From Calliopsis andreniformis (lineage: Eukaryota; Arthropoda; Insecta; Hymenoptera; Andrenidae): DNA of 64,000 nt. The position numbers and the translations under genes were made by a program. Of the stretch, positions 1 to 12,400 are shown one piece after another. Where the stretch lies: positions 26,368,001 through 26,432,000 of the forward strand of contig NW_027480422.1 in assembly GCF_051401765.1 (NCBI RefSeq), written 5' to 3'. A model generated the notes under the pieces. That model was not told where the DNA came from and ran no database searches. It saw only the letters and a list, made by a program, of their open reading frames with translations. Position 1 is the first letter of the stretch; each line of letters starts with the position of its first letter.

Positions 1-17
1 TCTACGTTGCGGGCATC

Positions 18-170
18 CTAGACTTAACTCTGAGGCATTGCTACACCAGATCGAATACATAGGGCCTTAGAAGTCAACGCCAGAGGTATAAAGTACAATC
101 AAAATCCAACAGTTTGTCCATCGTATAGCTGGAATAATTGCAACCAGAGTGAATGTAATGATCATTTTTA
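18..170 (+). repeat. CTAGACTTAAC monomer subfamily (first of 18 copies)
   Basis: A distinct monomer type in which the dyad is replaced by CTAGACTTAAC followed by CTGAGGCATTG, then ATACATAGGGCC. It is usually followed by a monomer with CATAAAGTACA and AAAATCCAACAGTTTGTCC. Copies begin at 18, 15,456, 16,452, 17,946, 19,938, 21,432, 24,586, 26,412, 28,901, 30,395, 32,884, 35,373, 41,179, 43,503, 44,331, 48,979, 53,461 and 56,114. None occurs between 18 and 15,456 or after 56,114. Confidence 0.85.
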
Positions 171-178
171 CGTTCCGG

Positions 179-207
179 GCAACCTAGGCTTCACCCTAGG
201 GCGTTGC
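179..207. other. Representative CCTAGG-centred imperfect dyad
   Basis: The left arm GCAA-CCTAG and the right arm CTAGG-GCG-TTGC can pair over 9 bp with a 3-nt bulge and an 8-10-nt loop (TTCAC core). In copies reading CACCCTAGGG both arms carry the self-complementary CCTAGG. The element occupies monomer positions about 121-149 and is present in most copies in the window. Dyad symmetries of this sort are known from centromeric satellites that lack a CENP-B box; whether this one extrudes is unknown. Confidence 0.65.
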
Positions 208-1054
208 TCCACCTGATCGAATAGTTAGGGCCTTAGAAGTCAATGCCAGAAGCATAAAATGCAATATAAATACAACAGTTTTTCCACTGTGTAATATGAG
301 TAATTGCAACCAGTCTGATAGTTATGGTCATTTCCACGTTCCGGGTAACCTAGGCTTCACCCTAGGGCGCTGCTCCACCAGATCCAATAGCTAGGGCCTA
401 AGAAGTAAACGCCAGGAGCACCAAATACAAAATAAATACAACAGTTTTTCCATCGTATAAAACGAATAATTGCAACCAGTATGAAAGCTATGGTCATTTC
501 TACGTTCCGGGCAATCTAGGCTTCACTCTAGGGCGTTGCTCAGCCACATGGAATAGTTAGGGCCTTAGAAGTCAATGCCAGAAGCATAAAATACAATATA
601 AATACAACAGTTTTTCATCTGTATAATATGAATAATTGCAAACAGTGTGGATGTAATGGTCATTTCTACGTTCCGGGCAACCTAGGCTTCACTCTAGGGT
701 GTTGGTCCACCAGATCCATTAGTTAGGCCCTAAGAAGTCAACGCCAGGAGCGCCAAATACAAAATAAATACAACAGTTTTTCCATCGTATAAAACGAATA
801 ATTGCAACCAGTGAGCAAGTAATGGTCATTTCTACGATCCGGGCAACCTAGGCTTCACTCTAGGGCGTTGCTCCACCACATCGAATAGCTACGGCCTTAG
901 GAGTCAACGCCAGAGGCATAAAATACAAAATAAATACAACAGATTTTCCATCGTATAACAAGAATAATTGCAGCCAATGTAAAAGTGATGGTCATTTCTA
1001 CATTCCGGGCAACCTAGGCTACACTCTAGGGCGTTGCTCCACCAGATCGAATGG

Positions 1055-1065
1055 TTAGGGCCTAA
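1055..1065. other. Representative near-palindrome TTAGGGCCTAA
   Basis: Five-base arms TTAGG and CCTAA around a single G. It recurs at the same monomer position in the many copies that read GGGCCTAAG; the other main variant, GGGCCTTAG, breaks the right arm. It marks the start of the monomer as I have phased it. A binding role is speculation. Confidence 0.6.
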
Positions 1066-1125
1066 GAAGTCAACGCCAGAAGCATAAAATACAATATAAA
1101 TACAGCAGCTTTTCCATCGTATATA

Positions 1126-1133
1126 ATGTACAT
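1126..1133. other. ATGTACAT palindrome subfamily (first of 12)
   Basis: A monomer variant reading GTATATAATGTACATTTGC in place of GTATAAAACGAATAATTGC. Copies are at 1,126, 1,292, 1,458, 3,616, 3,782, 4,612, 4,778, 4,944, 12,912, 13,078, 13,244 and 49,091. In family A they occur in runs of two or three successive monomers. Related forms with GTATATTTGC occur near 15,896 and 54,234. The 8-bp palindrome has no known function here. Confidence 0.75.
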
Positions 1134-2555
1134 TTGCAAACAGTGTGAAAGTAACGGTCATTTCTACGTTCCGCGCAACCTAGGCTTCACCCTAGGGCGT
1201 TGTTCCACCAGATCGAATAGTTAGGGCCTAAGAAGTCAACGCCAGAAGCATAAAATACAATATAAATACAACAGCATTTCCATCGTATATAATGTACATT
1301 TGCAAACAGTGTGAAAGTAACGGTCATTTCTACGTTCCGGGCAACCTAGGCTTCACTCTAGGGCGTTGCTCCACCAGATCGAATAGTTAGGGACTGAGAA
1401 TTCGACGCCAGAAGCATAAAATACAACATAAGTACAACAGTTTTTCCATCGTATATAATGTACATTTGCAAACAGTGTGAAAGTAACGGTCATTTCTACG
1501 TTCCGGGCAACCTAGGCTTCACTCTAGGGCGTTGCTCCACCAGATCGAATAGTTAGGGACTTAGAATTCGACGCCAGAAGCATAAAATACAACATAAGTA
1601 CAACAGTTTTTCCATCGTATAACAGTAATAATTGCAACCAGTGTGAAAGTACAGGTCATTTTTAGGTTCCGGGCAACCTAGGCTTCGCTCAAGGGCGTTG
1701 CTCCACCACATCGAATAGTTAGGGCCTTAGAAGTCAACGCCTGAAGCATAAAATACAATAAAAATACAACATTTTTTTCATCGTATAAAACGAATAATTG
1801 CAACCAGTATGAAAGTTATGGTCATTTCTACGTTCCGGGCAACCTAGGCCTCACCCTAGGGCGTTGCTCCACCTGATCGAATAGTTAGGGCCTAAGAAGT
1901 CAACGCCAGAAGCATAAAATACGATATATGTACAACAGTTTTACCATCGTATAAAATGAATAATCGCAAACCGTGTGAAGGTGATGGTCATTTCTATATT
2001 CCGGGCAACCTAGGCTTCACTCTAGGGCGTTTCTGCACCACATCGAATAGCTACGCCCTTAGAAGTCAACGCCTGAAGCTTGAGATATAATATATGTACA
2101 ACAGTTTTTCCATCGTATAACAGGAATAATTGCAACCAGTGTGAATGACATGGTCATTTCTACGTTCCGGGCAACCTAGGCTTTACTCTAGGGCGTTGCT
2201 CCACCACATCGAATAGCTACGGCCTTAGGAGTCAACGCCAGAGGCATAAATTACAAAATAAATACAACAGTTTTACCATCGTATAACAAGAATAATTGCA
2301 GCCAGTGCGAAAGTGATGGTCATTTCTACATTGCGGGCAACCTAGGCTACACTCTAGGGCGTTGCTCCACCAGATGCAATAGTTAGGGCCTAAGAAGTCA
2401 ACGCCAGAAGCAAAAAATACAATATATATACAACAGTTTTTGACATGTATAACAGGAATAATTGCAACCAGTGTGAAAGCTATGGTCATTTCTACGTTCC
2501 GGGCAACCTAGGCTTCACTCTAGGACGTTGCTCCACCACATCGAATAGTTTGGGC

Positions 2556-3335
2556 CTTAGAAGTCAATGCCAGAAGCATAAAATGCAATATAAATACAAC
2601 AGTTTTTCCACTGTATAATATGAATAATTGCAAACAGTGTGAAAGATATGGTCATTTCTACGCTGCGGGCATCCTAGGCTTCACTCTAGGGCGTTGCTCA
2701 ACCACATCGAATAGCTACGGCCCTAGAACACAACGCCATAACTATAAAATACAATATAAATACAACAGTCTTTCCATCGTATAAAACGAGTAATTGCAAC
2801 CAGTCTGATAGTTATGGTCATTTCCACGTTCCGGGCAACCTAGGCTTCGCCCTAGGGCGCTGCTCCACCAGATCCAATAGCTAGGGCCTAAGAAGTCAAC
2901 GCCAGGAGCACCAAATACAAAATAAATACAACAGTTTTTCCATCGTATAAAACGAATAATTGCAACCAGTATGAAAGCTATGGTCATTTCTACGTTCCGG
3001 GCAATCTAGGCTTCACTCTATGGCGTTGCTCAGCCACATCGAATAGTTAGGGCCTTAGAAGTCAATGCCAGAAGCATAAAATACAATATAAATACAACAG
3101 TTTTTCATCTGTATAATATGAATAATTGCAAACAGTGTGGATGTAATGGTCATTTCTACGTTCCGGGCAACCTAGGCTTCACTCTAGGGTGTTGCTCCAC
3201 CAGATCCATTAGTTAGGGCCTAAGAAGTCAACGCCAGGAGCGCCAAATACAAAATAAATACAACAGTTTTTCCATCGTATAAAACGAATAATTGCAACCA
3301 GTGAGCAAGTAATGGTCATTTCTACGATCCGGGCA
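2556..3335 (+). repeat. Representative five-monomer family-A cassette
   Basis: Ordered variants: CAATGCCAGAAGCATAAAATG; TACGCTGCGGGCATCCTAGG; CGGCCCTAGAACACAACG; CAGTCTGATAGTTATGG with CATTTCCACG; GGAGCACCAAATAC; CTCTATGGCGTTGCTCAGCC; CAGTGTGGATGTAATGG; GGAGCGCCAAATAC; CAGTGAGCAAGTAATGG. Cassette markers lie at 2,718, 4,212 (partial), 6,370, 7,532, 8,694, 9,690, 10,852, 12,014 and 14,504, all exact multiples of 166 apart. A relic is at about 51,595-52,126. The cassette moves as one block within the HORs. Confidence 0.82.
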
Positions 3336-3360
3336 ACCTAGGCTTCACTCTAGGGCGTTG

Positions 3361-4331
3361 CTCCTCCAGATAGATTAGTTAGGGCCCAGGAAGTCAACGC
3401 CAGAAGCATAAAATAAAATATAAATACAACAGTTTTTCCCTTGTATAACAGGAATAATTGCAACCAGTGTGAAAGGTATGGTCATTTCTACGTTCCGGGC
3501 AACCTAGGCTACACTCTAGGGCGTTGCTCCACCAGATCGAATAGTTAGGGCCTAAGAAGTCAACGCCAGAAGCATAAAATACAATATAAATACAGCAGCC
3601 TTTCCATCGTATATAATGTACATTTGCAAACAGTGTGAAAGTAACGGTCATTTCTACGTTCCGCGCAACCTAGGCTTCACCATAGGGCGTTGCTCCACCA
3701 GATCGAATAGTTAGGGCCTAAGAAGTCAACGCCAGAAGCATAAAATACAATATAAATACAACAGCATTTCCATCGTATATAATGTACATTTGCAAACAGT
3801 GTGAAAGTAACGGTCATTTCTACGTTCCGGGCAACCTAGGCTTCACTCTAGGGCGTTGCTCCACCAGATCGAATAGTTAGGGCCTAAGAAGTCAACGCCA
3901 AAAGCATAAAATACAATATAAACACAACAGTTTTTCCCTTGTATAACAGAAATAATTGCAACCAGTGTGAACGATATGGTCATTTCTACGTTGCCGGCAT
4001 CCTAGGCTTCACTCTAGGGCATTGTTCCACCACATCCAATAGCTACGGCCTTAGAAGTCAATGCCAGAAGCATAAAATGCAATATAAATACAACAGTTTT
4101 TCCACTGTATAATATGAATAATTGCAAACAGTGTGAAAGATATGGTCATTTCTACGCTGCGGGCATCCTAGGCTTCACTCTAGGGCGTTGCTCAACCACA
4201 TCGAATAGCTACGGCCCTAGAACACAACGCCATAACTATAAAATACAATATAAATACAACAGTCTTTCCATCGTATAAAACGAGTAATTGCAACCAGTCT
4301 GATAGTTATGGTCATTTCCACGTTCCGGGCA
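3361..4331 (+). repeat. Linker monomers between HOR copies A and B
   Basis: About six monomers assembled from pieces of neighbours. It opens with a CTCCTCCAGATAGATTAG / GGGCCCAGGAAG monomer of the type common in family U. About 3,526-3,870 repeats 1,036-1,380 at an offset of 15 monomers, including two ATGTACAT monomers at 3,616 and 3,782. About 4,050-4,330 repeats 2,556-2,836 at an offset of 9 monomers and carries the front part of the cassette (marker at 4,212). This looks like a scar of several unequal exchanges. Confidence 0.75.
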
Positions 4332-7012
4332 ACCTAGGCTTCACTCTAGGGCGTTGCTCCACCACATCGAATAGCTACGGCCTTAGGAGTCAACGCCAGA
4401 GGCATAAAATACAAAATAAATACAACAGATTTTCCATCGTATAACAAGAATAATTGCAGCCAATGTACAAGTGATGGTCATTTCTACATTCCGGGCAACC
4501 TAGGCTACACTCTAGGGCGTTGCTCCACCAGATCGAATAGTTAGGGCCTAAGAAGTCAACGCCAGAAGCATAAAATACAATATAAATACAGCAGCTTTTC
4601 CATCGTATATAATGTACATTTGCAAACAGTGTGAAAGTAACGGTCATTTCTACGTTCCGCGCAACCTAGGCTTCACCCTAGGGCGTTGCTCCACCAGATC
4701 GAATAGTTAGGGCCTAAGAAGTCAACGCCAGAAGCATAAAATACAATATAAATACAACAGCAGTTCCATCGTATATAATGTACATTTGCAAACAGTGTGA
4801 AAGTAACGGTCATTTCTACGTTCCGGGCAACCTAGGCTTCACTCTAGGGCGTTGCTCCACCAGATCGAATAGTTAGGGACTGAGAATTCGACGCCAGAAG
4901 CATAAAATACAACATAAGTACAACAGTTTTTCCATCGTATATAATGTACATTTGCAAACAGTGTGAAAGTAACGGGCATTTCTACGTTCCGGGCAACCTA
5001 GGCTTCACTCTAGGGCGTTGCTCCACCAGATCGAATAGTTAGGGACTTAGAATTCGACGCCAGAAGCATAAAATACAACATAAGTACAACAGTTTTTCCA
5101 TCGTATAACAGGAATAATTGCAACCAGTGTGAAAGTACAGGTCATTTTTACGTTCCGGGCAACCTAGGCTTCGCTCAAGGGCGTTGCTCCACCACATCGA
5201 ATAGTTAGGGCCTTAGAAGTCAACGCCTGAAGCATAAAATACAATAAAAATACAACATTTTTTTCATCGTATAAAACGAATAATTGCAACCAGTATGAAA
5301 GTTATGGTCATTTCTACGTTCCGGGCAACCTAGGCCTCACCCTAGGGCGTTGCTCCACCTGATCGAATAGTTAGGGCCTAAGAAGTCAACGCCAGAAGCA
5401 TAAAATACGATATATGTACAACAGTTTTACCATCGTATAAAATGAATAATCGCAAACCGTGTGAAGGTGATGGTCATTTCTATATTCCGGGCAACCTAGG
5501 CTTCACTCTAGGGCGTTTCTGCACCACATCGAATAGCTACGCCCATAGAAGTCAACGCCTGAAGCTTAAGATATAATATATGTACAACAGTTTTCCCATC
5601 GTATAACAGGAATAATTGCAACCAGTGTGAATGACATGGTCATTTCTACGTTCCGGGCAACCTAGGCTTTACTCTAGGGCGTTGCTCAACCACATCGAAT
5701 AGCTACGACCTTAGGAGTCAACGCCAGAGGCATAAATTACAAAATAAATACAACAGTTTTTCCATCGTATAACAAGAATAATTGCAGCCAGTGTGAAAGT
5801 GATGGTCATTTCTACATTCCGGGCAACCTAGGCTACACTCTAGGGCGTTGCTCCACCACATCGAATAGCTACGGCCTTAGGAGTCAACGCCAGAGGCATA
5901 AAATACAAAATAAATACAACAGATTTTCCATCGTATAACAAGAATAATTGCAGCCAGTGTGAAAGTGATGGTCATTTCTACATTCCGGGCAACCTAGGCT
6001 ACACTCTAGGGCGTTGCTCCACCAGATGCAATAGTTAGGGCCTAAGAAGTCAACGCCAGAAGCAAAAAATACAATATATATACAACAGTTTTTCACATGT
6101 ATAACAGGAATAATTGCAACCAGTGTGAAAGCTATGGTCATTTCTACGTTCCGGGCAACCTAGGCTTCACTCTAGGACGTTGCTCCACCACATCGAATAG
6201 TTAGGGCCTTAGAAGTCAATGCCAGAAGCATAAAATGCAATATAAATACAACAGTTTTTCCACTGTATAATATGAATAATTGCAAACGGTGTGAAAGATA
6301 TGGTCAGTTCTACGCTGCGGGCACCCTAGGCTTCACTCTAGGTCGTTGCTCAACCACATCGAATAGCTACGGCCCTAGAACACAACGCCATAACTATAAA
6401 ATCCAATATAAATAGAACAGTCTTTCCATCGTATAAAACGAGTAATTGCAACCAGTTTGATAGTTATGGTCATTTCCACGTTCCGGGCAACCTAGGCTTC
6501 ACCCTAGGGCGCTGCTCCACCAGATCCAATAGCTAGGGCCTAAGAAGTCAACGCCAGGAGCACCAAATACAAAATAAATACAACAGTTTTTCCATCGTAT
6601 AAAACGAATAATTGCAACCAGTATGAAAGCTATGGTCATTTCTACGTTCCGGGCAATCTAGGCTTCACTCTATGGCGTTGCTCAGCCTCATCGAATAGTT
6701 AGGGCCTTAGAAGTCAATGCCAGAAGCATAAAATACAATATAAATACAACAGTTTTTCATCTGTATAATATGAATAATTGCAAACAGTGTGGATGTAATG
6801 GTCATTTCTACGTTCCGGGCAACCTAGGCTTCACTCTAGGGTGTTGCTCCACCAGATCCATTAGTTAGGGCCTAAGAAGTCAACGCCAGGAGCGCCAAAT
6901 ACAAAATAAATACAACAGTTTTTCCATCGTATAAAACGAATAATTGCAACCAGTGAGCAAGTAATGGTCATTTCTACGATCCGGGCAACCTAGGCTTCAC
7001 TCTAGGGCGTTG
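4332..7012 (+). repeat. Family A HOR, copy B (16 monomers, one extra)
   Basis: Near-identical to copy A, but the offset changes from 3,486 to 3,652 bp part way through. The cause is one additional whole monomer at about 5,857-6,022, itself a close copy of its left neighbour (both carry GGAGTCAACGCCAGAGGCAT and GTGATGGTCATTTCTACATT). The triple ATGTACAT monomers lie at 4,612, 4,778 and 4,944. The distal part (from about 6,167) is also the start of the 20-monomer unit described next, since cassettes are shared between units. Confidence 0.85.
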
Positions 7013-9486
7013 CTCCGCCACATCGAATAGCTACGGCCTTAGGAGTCAACGCCAGAGGCATAAAATACAAAATAAATACAACAGATTTTCCATCGTATAA
7101 CAAGAATAATTGCAGCCAATGTAAAAGTGATGGTCATTTCTACATTCCGGGCAACCTAGGCTACACTCTAGGGCGTTGCTCCACCAGATCGAATAGTTAG
7201 GGCCTAAGAAGTCAACTCCAGAAGCATAAAATACAATATAAATACAACAGTTTTTCATATGTATAACAGGAATAATTGCAACCAGTGTGAAAGCTATGGT
7301 CATTTCTACGTTCCGGGCAACCTAGGCTTCACTCTAGGACGTTGCTCCACAACATCGCATAGTTAGGGCCTTAGAAGTCAATGCGAGAAGCATAAAATGC
7401 AATATAAATACAACAGTTTTTCCACTGTATAATATGAATAATTGCAAACGGTGTGAAAGATATGGTCATTTCTACGCTGCGGGCACCCTAGGCTTCACTC
7501 TAGGGCGTTGCTCAACCACATCGAATAGCTACGGCCCTAGAACACAACGCCATAACTATAAAATACAATATAAATACAACAGTCTTTCCATCGTATAAAA
7601 CGAGTAATTGCAACCAGTCTGATAGTTATGGTCATTTCCACGTTCCGGGCAACCTAGGCTTCACCCTAGGGCGCTGCTCCACCAGATCCAATAGCTAGGG
7701 CCTAAGAAGTCAACGCCAGGAGCACCAAATACAAAATAAATACAACAGTTTTTCCATCGTATAAAACGAATAATTGCAACCAGTATGAAAGCTATGGTCA
7801 TTTCTACGTTCCGGGCAATCTAGGCTTCACTCTATGGCGTTGCTCAGCCACATCGAATAGTTAGGGCCTTAGAAGTCAATGCCAGAAGCATAAAATACAA
7901 TATAAATACAACAGTTTTTCATCTGTATAATATGAATAAATGCAAACAGTGTGGATGTAATGGTCATTTCTACGTTCCGGGCAACCTAGGCTTCACTCTA
8001 GGGTGCTGGTCCACCAGATCCATTAGTTAGGGCCTAAGAAGTCAACGCCAGGAGCGCCAAATACAAAATAAATACAACAGTTTTTCCATCGTATAAAACG
8101 AATAATTGCAAGCAGTGTACAAGTAATGGTCATTTCTACGATCCGGGCAACCTAGGCATCACCCTAGGGCGTTGTTCCACCAGAGCGAATAGTTAGGGCC
8201 TAAGAAGTCAACGCCTGAAGCATAAAATACAATATAAATACAACAGTTTTTCCATCGTATAAAACGAATAATTGCAACCAGTATGAAAGTTATGGTCATT
8301 TCTACGTTCCGGGCAATCTAGGCTTCAGTCTAGGGCGCTGCTCAACCACATCGAATGGTTAGGGCCTAAGAAGTCAACGCCAGAAGCACCAAATACAAAA
8401 TTAATACAACAGTTTTTCCATCGTATAAAACGAATAATTGCAACCAGTATGAAAGCTATGGTCATTTCTACGTTCCGGGCAACCTAGGCTTCACTCTAGG
8501 ACGTTGCTCCACCACATCGAATAGTTAGGGCCTTAGAAGTCAATGCCAGAAGCATAAAATGCAATATAAATACAACAGTTTTTCCACTGTATAATATGAA
8601 TAAATGCAAACAGTGTGAAAGATATGGTCATTTCTACGCTGCGGGCATCCTAGGCTTCACTCTAGGGCGTTGCTCAACCACATCGAATAGCTACGGCCCT
8701 AGAACACAACGCCATAAGTATAAAATACAATATAAATACAACAGTCTTTCCATCGTATAAAACGAGTAATTGCAACCAGTCTGATAGTTATGGTCATTTC
8801 CACGTTCCGGGCAACCTAGGCTTCACCCTAGGGCGCTGCTCCACCAGATCCAATAGCTAGGGCCTAAGAAGTCAACGCCAGGAGCACCAAATACAAGATA
8901 AATACAACAGTTTTTCCATCGTATAAAACGAATAATTGCAACCAGTATGAAAGCTATGGTCATTTCTACGTTCCGCGCAATCTAGGCTTCACTCTATGGC
9001 GTTGCTCAGCCACATCGAATAGTTAGGGCCTTAGAAGTCAATGCCAGAAGCATAAAATACAATATAAATACAACAGTTTTTCATCTGTATAATATGAATA
9101 ATTGCAAACAGTGTGGATGTAATGGTCATTTCTACGTTCCGGGCAACCTAGGCTGCACTCTAGGGTGTTGCTCCACCAGATCCATTAGTTAGGGCCTAAG
9201 AAGTCAACGCCAGGAGCGCCAAATACAAAATAAATACAACAGTTTTTCCATCGTATAAAACGAATAATTGCAACCAGTGAGCAAGTAATGGTCATTTCTA
9301 CGATCCGGGCAACCTAGGCTTCACTCTAGGGCGTTGCTCCACCACATCGAATAGCTACGGCCTTAGGAGTCAACGCCAGAGGCATAAAATACAAAATAAA
9401 TACAACAGATTTTCCATCGTATAACAAGAATAATTGCAGCCAATGTAAAAGTGATGGTCATTTCTACATTCCGGGCAACCTAGGCT
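6167..9486 (+). repeat. Family A 20-monomer HOR (3,320 bp), copy C
   Basis: Aligns gaplessly with 9,487-12,806. I noted about a dozen single-base differences while reading (for example 6,339 AGGTCG versus AGGGCG, 8,112 AAGCAG versus AACCAG, 8,975 CCGCGC versus CCGGGC), so identity is roughly 99.5%; this is an estimate by eye. Internally it is built from three cassette-bearing sub-blocks whose markers at 6,370, 7,532 and 8,694 are 1,162 bp (7 monomers) apart, followed by a 6-monomer step to the next unit: 7 + 7 + 6 = 20. Confidence 0.9.
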
Positions 9487-12400
9487 TCACTCTAGGACGT
9501 TGCTCCACAACATCGAATAGTTAGGGCCTTAGAAGTCAATGCGAGAAGCATAAAATGCAATATAAATACAACAGTTTTTCCACTGTATAATATGAATAAT
9601 TGCAAACGGTGTGAAAGATATGGTCAGTTCTACGCTGCGGGCACCCTAGGCTTCACTCTAGGGCGTTGCTCAACCACATCGAATAGCTACGGCCCTAGAA
9701 CACAACGCCATAACTATAAAATACAATATAAATAGAACAGTCTTTCCATCGTATAAAACGAGTAATTGCAACCAGTCTGATAGTTATGGTCATTTCCACG
9801 TTCCGGGCAACCTAGGCTTCACCCTAGGGCGCTGCTCCACCAGATCCAATAGCTAGGGCCTAAGAAGTCAACGCCAGGAGCACCAAATACAAAATAAATA
9901 CAACAGTTTTTCCATCGTATAAAACGAATAATTGCAACCAGTATGAAAGCTATGGTCATTTCTACGTTCCGGGCAATCTAGGCTTCACTCTATGGCGTTG
10001 CTCAGCCTCATCGAATAGTTAGGGCCTTAGAAGTCAATGCCAGAAGCATAAAATACAATATAAATACAACAGTTTTTCATCTGTATAATATGAATAATTG
10101 CAAACAGTGTGGATGTAATGGTCATTTCTACGTTCCGGGCAACCTAGGCTTCACTCTAGGGTGTTGCTCCACCAGATCCATTAGTTAGGGCCTAAGAAGT
10201 CAACGCCAGGAGCGCCAAATACAAAATAAATACAACAGTTTTTCCATCGTATAAAACGAATAATTGCAACCAGTGAGCAAGTAATGGTCATTTCTACGAT
10301 TCGGGCAACCTAGGCTTCACTCTAGGGCGTTGCTCCGCCACATCGAATAGCTACGGCCTTAGGAGTCAACGCCAGAGGCATAAAATACAAAATAAATACA
10401 ACAGATTTTCCATCGTATAACAAGAATAATTGCAGCCAATGTAAAAGTGATGGTCATTTCTACATTCCGGGCAACCTAGGCTACACTCTAGGGCGTTGCT
10501 CCACCAGATCGAATAGTTAGGGCCTAAGAAGTCAACTCCAGAAGCATAAAATACAATATAAATACAACAGTTTTTCATATGTATAACAGGAATAATTGCA
10601 ACCAGTGTGAAAGCTATGGTCATTTCTACGTTCCGGGCAACCTAGGCTTCACTCTAGGACGTTGCTCCACAACATCGAATAGTTAGGGCCTTAGAAGTCA
10701 ATGCGAGAAGCATAAAATGCAATATAAATACAACAGTTTTTCCACTGTATAATATGAATAATTGCAAACGGTGTGAAAGATATGGTCATTTCTACGCTGC
10801 GGGCACCCTAGGCTTCACTCTAGGGCGTTGCTCAACCACATCGAATAGCTACGGCCCTAGAACACAACGCCATAACTATAAAATACAATATAAATACAAC
10901 AGTCTTTCCATCGTATAAAACGAGTAATTGCAACCAGTCTGATAGTTATGGTCATTTCCACGTTCCTGGCAACCTAGGCTTCACCCTAGGGCGCTGCTCC
11001 ACCAGATCCAATAGCTAGGGCCTAAGAAGTCAACGCCAGGAGCACCAAATACAAAATAAATACAACAGTTTTTCCATCGTATAAAACGAATAATTGCAAC
11101 CAGTATGAAAGCTATGGTCATTTCTACGTTCCGGGCAATCTAGGCTTCACTCTATGGCGTTGCTCAGCCACATCGAATAGTTAGGGCCTTAGAAGTCAAT
11201 GCCAGAAGCATAAAATACAATATAAATACAACAGTTTTTCATCTGTATAATATGAATAAATGCAAACAGTGTGGATGTAATGGTCATTTCTACGTTCCGG
11301 GCAACCTAGGCTTCACTCTAGGGTGCTGGTCCACCAGATCCATTAGTTAGGGCCTAAGAAGTCAACGCCAGGAGCGCCAAATACAAAATAAATACAACAG
11401 TTTTTCCATCGTATAAAACGAATAATTGCAACCAGTGTACAAGTAATGGTCATTTCTACGATCCGGGCAACCTAGGCATCACCCTAGGGCGTTGTTCCAC
11501 CAGAGCGAATAGTTAGGGCCTAAGAAGTCAACGCCTGAAGCATAAAATACAATATAAATACAACAGTTTTTCCATCGTATAAAACGAATAATTGCAACCA
11601 GTATGAACGTTATGGTCATTTCTACGTTCCGGGCAATCTAGGCTTCAGTCTAGGGCGCTGCTCAACCACATCGAATGGTTAGGGCCTAAGAAGTCAACGC
11701 CAGAAGCACCAAATACAAAATTAATACAACAGTTTTTCCATCGTATAAAACGAATAATTGCAACCAGTATGAAAGCTATGGTCATTTCTACGTTCCGGGC
11801 AACCTAGGCTTCACTCTAGGACGTTGCTCCACCACATCGAATAGTTAGGGCCTTAGAAGTCAATGCCAGAAGCATAAAATGCAATATAAATACAACAGTT
11901 TTTCCACTGTATAATATGAATAATTGCAAACAGTGTGAAAGATATGGTCATTTCTACGCTGCGGGCATCCTAGGCTTCACTCTAGGGCGTTGCTCAACCA
12001 CATCGAATAGCTACGGCCCTAGAACACAACGCCATAAGTATAAAATACAATATAAATACAACAGTCTTTCCATCGTATAAAACGAGTAATTGCAACCAGT
12101 CTGATAGTTATGGTCATTTCCACGTTCCGGGCAACCTAGGCTTCACCCTAGGGCGCTGCTCCACCAGATCCAATAGCTAGGGCCTAAGAAGTCAACGCCA
12201 GGAGCACCAAATACAAGATAAATACAACAGTTTTTCCATCGTATAAAACGAATAATTGCAACCAGTATGAAAGCTATGGTCATTTCTACGTTCCGGGCAA
12301 TCTAGGCTTCACTCTATGGCATTGCTCAGCCACATCGAATAGTTAGGGCCTTAGAAGTCAATGCCAGAAGCATAAAATACAATATAAATACAACAGTTTT

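Larger units (their letters stand above)
1..845 (+). repeat. Leading monomers, end of a family-A cassette
   Basis: About five monomers. The first is a copy of the CTAGACTTAAC subfamily, matched by a similar monomer at 15,439 (exactly 93 monomers downstream). From about 301 the sequence is the back part of the five-monomer family-A cassette: 301-845 aligns with 2,791-3,335 at an offset of 2,490 bp (15 monomers), sharing CAGTCTGATAGTTATGGTC, the GGAGCACCAAATAC and GGAGCGCCAAATAC variants, and the CAGTGAGCAAGTAATGG variant. The array clearly continues to the left of the window. Confidence 0.85.
846..3360 (+). repeat. Family A HOR, copy A (15 monomers)
   Basis: Fifteen monomers ending in a full cassette. 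Positions 846-3,231 recur nearly unchanged at 12,632-15,017 (offset 11,786 bp = 71 monomers). The first part, 846-2,370, recurs at 4,332-5,856 (offset 3,486 = 21 monomers), and the rest, 2,371-3,360, at 6,023-7,012 (offset 3,652 = 22 monomers). It contains three consecutive ATGTACAT monomers (1,126, 1,292 and 1,458) and one cassette (marker CGGCCCTAGAACACAACG at 2,718). Recent duplication is inferred from the very low divergence from its copies. Confidence 0.88.

Noticed and set aside
160..200. CENP-B box candidate around CGTTCCGGGC
   Set aside because: The CGGG half matches, but the required TTCG four-base block and the central A are not at the right spacing on either strand. No copy I read satisfies the core pattern.
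1055..1065. TTAGGG motifs as possible telomeric repeats
   Set aside because: TTAGGG occurs once per 166-bp monomer, never as tandem hexamers, so it is coincidental and not interstitial telomere sequence.
1100..1130. TATA-like strings (GTATAAAA, GTATATAATG) as promoters
   Set aside because: They are part of the AT-rich half of every monomer and have no associated gene. Low-level satellite transcription cannot be judged from sequence.
904..1161. Recurrent 85-codon open frame on the minus strand (MTITFTLVAI type), with copies throughout the window
   Set aside because: Each covers 1.55 monomers in a fixed phase (start in GGTCAT read in reverse, stop at a fixed place in the next monomer). 166 is not divisible by three, so the frame changes between monomers. 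The predicted peptides differ exactly as the satellite variants differ, and no promoter, splice or family signal is visible. It is a by-product of tandem DNA.
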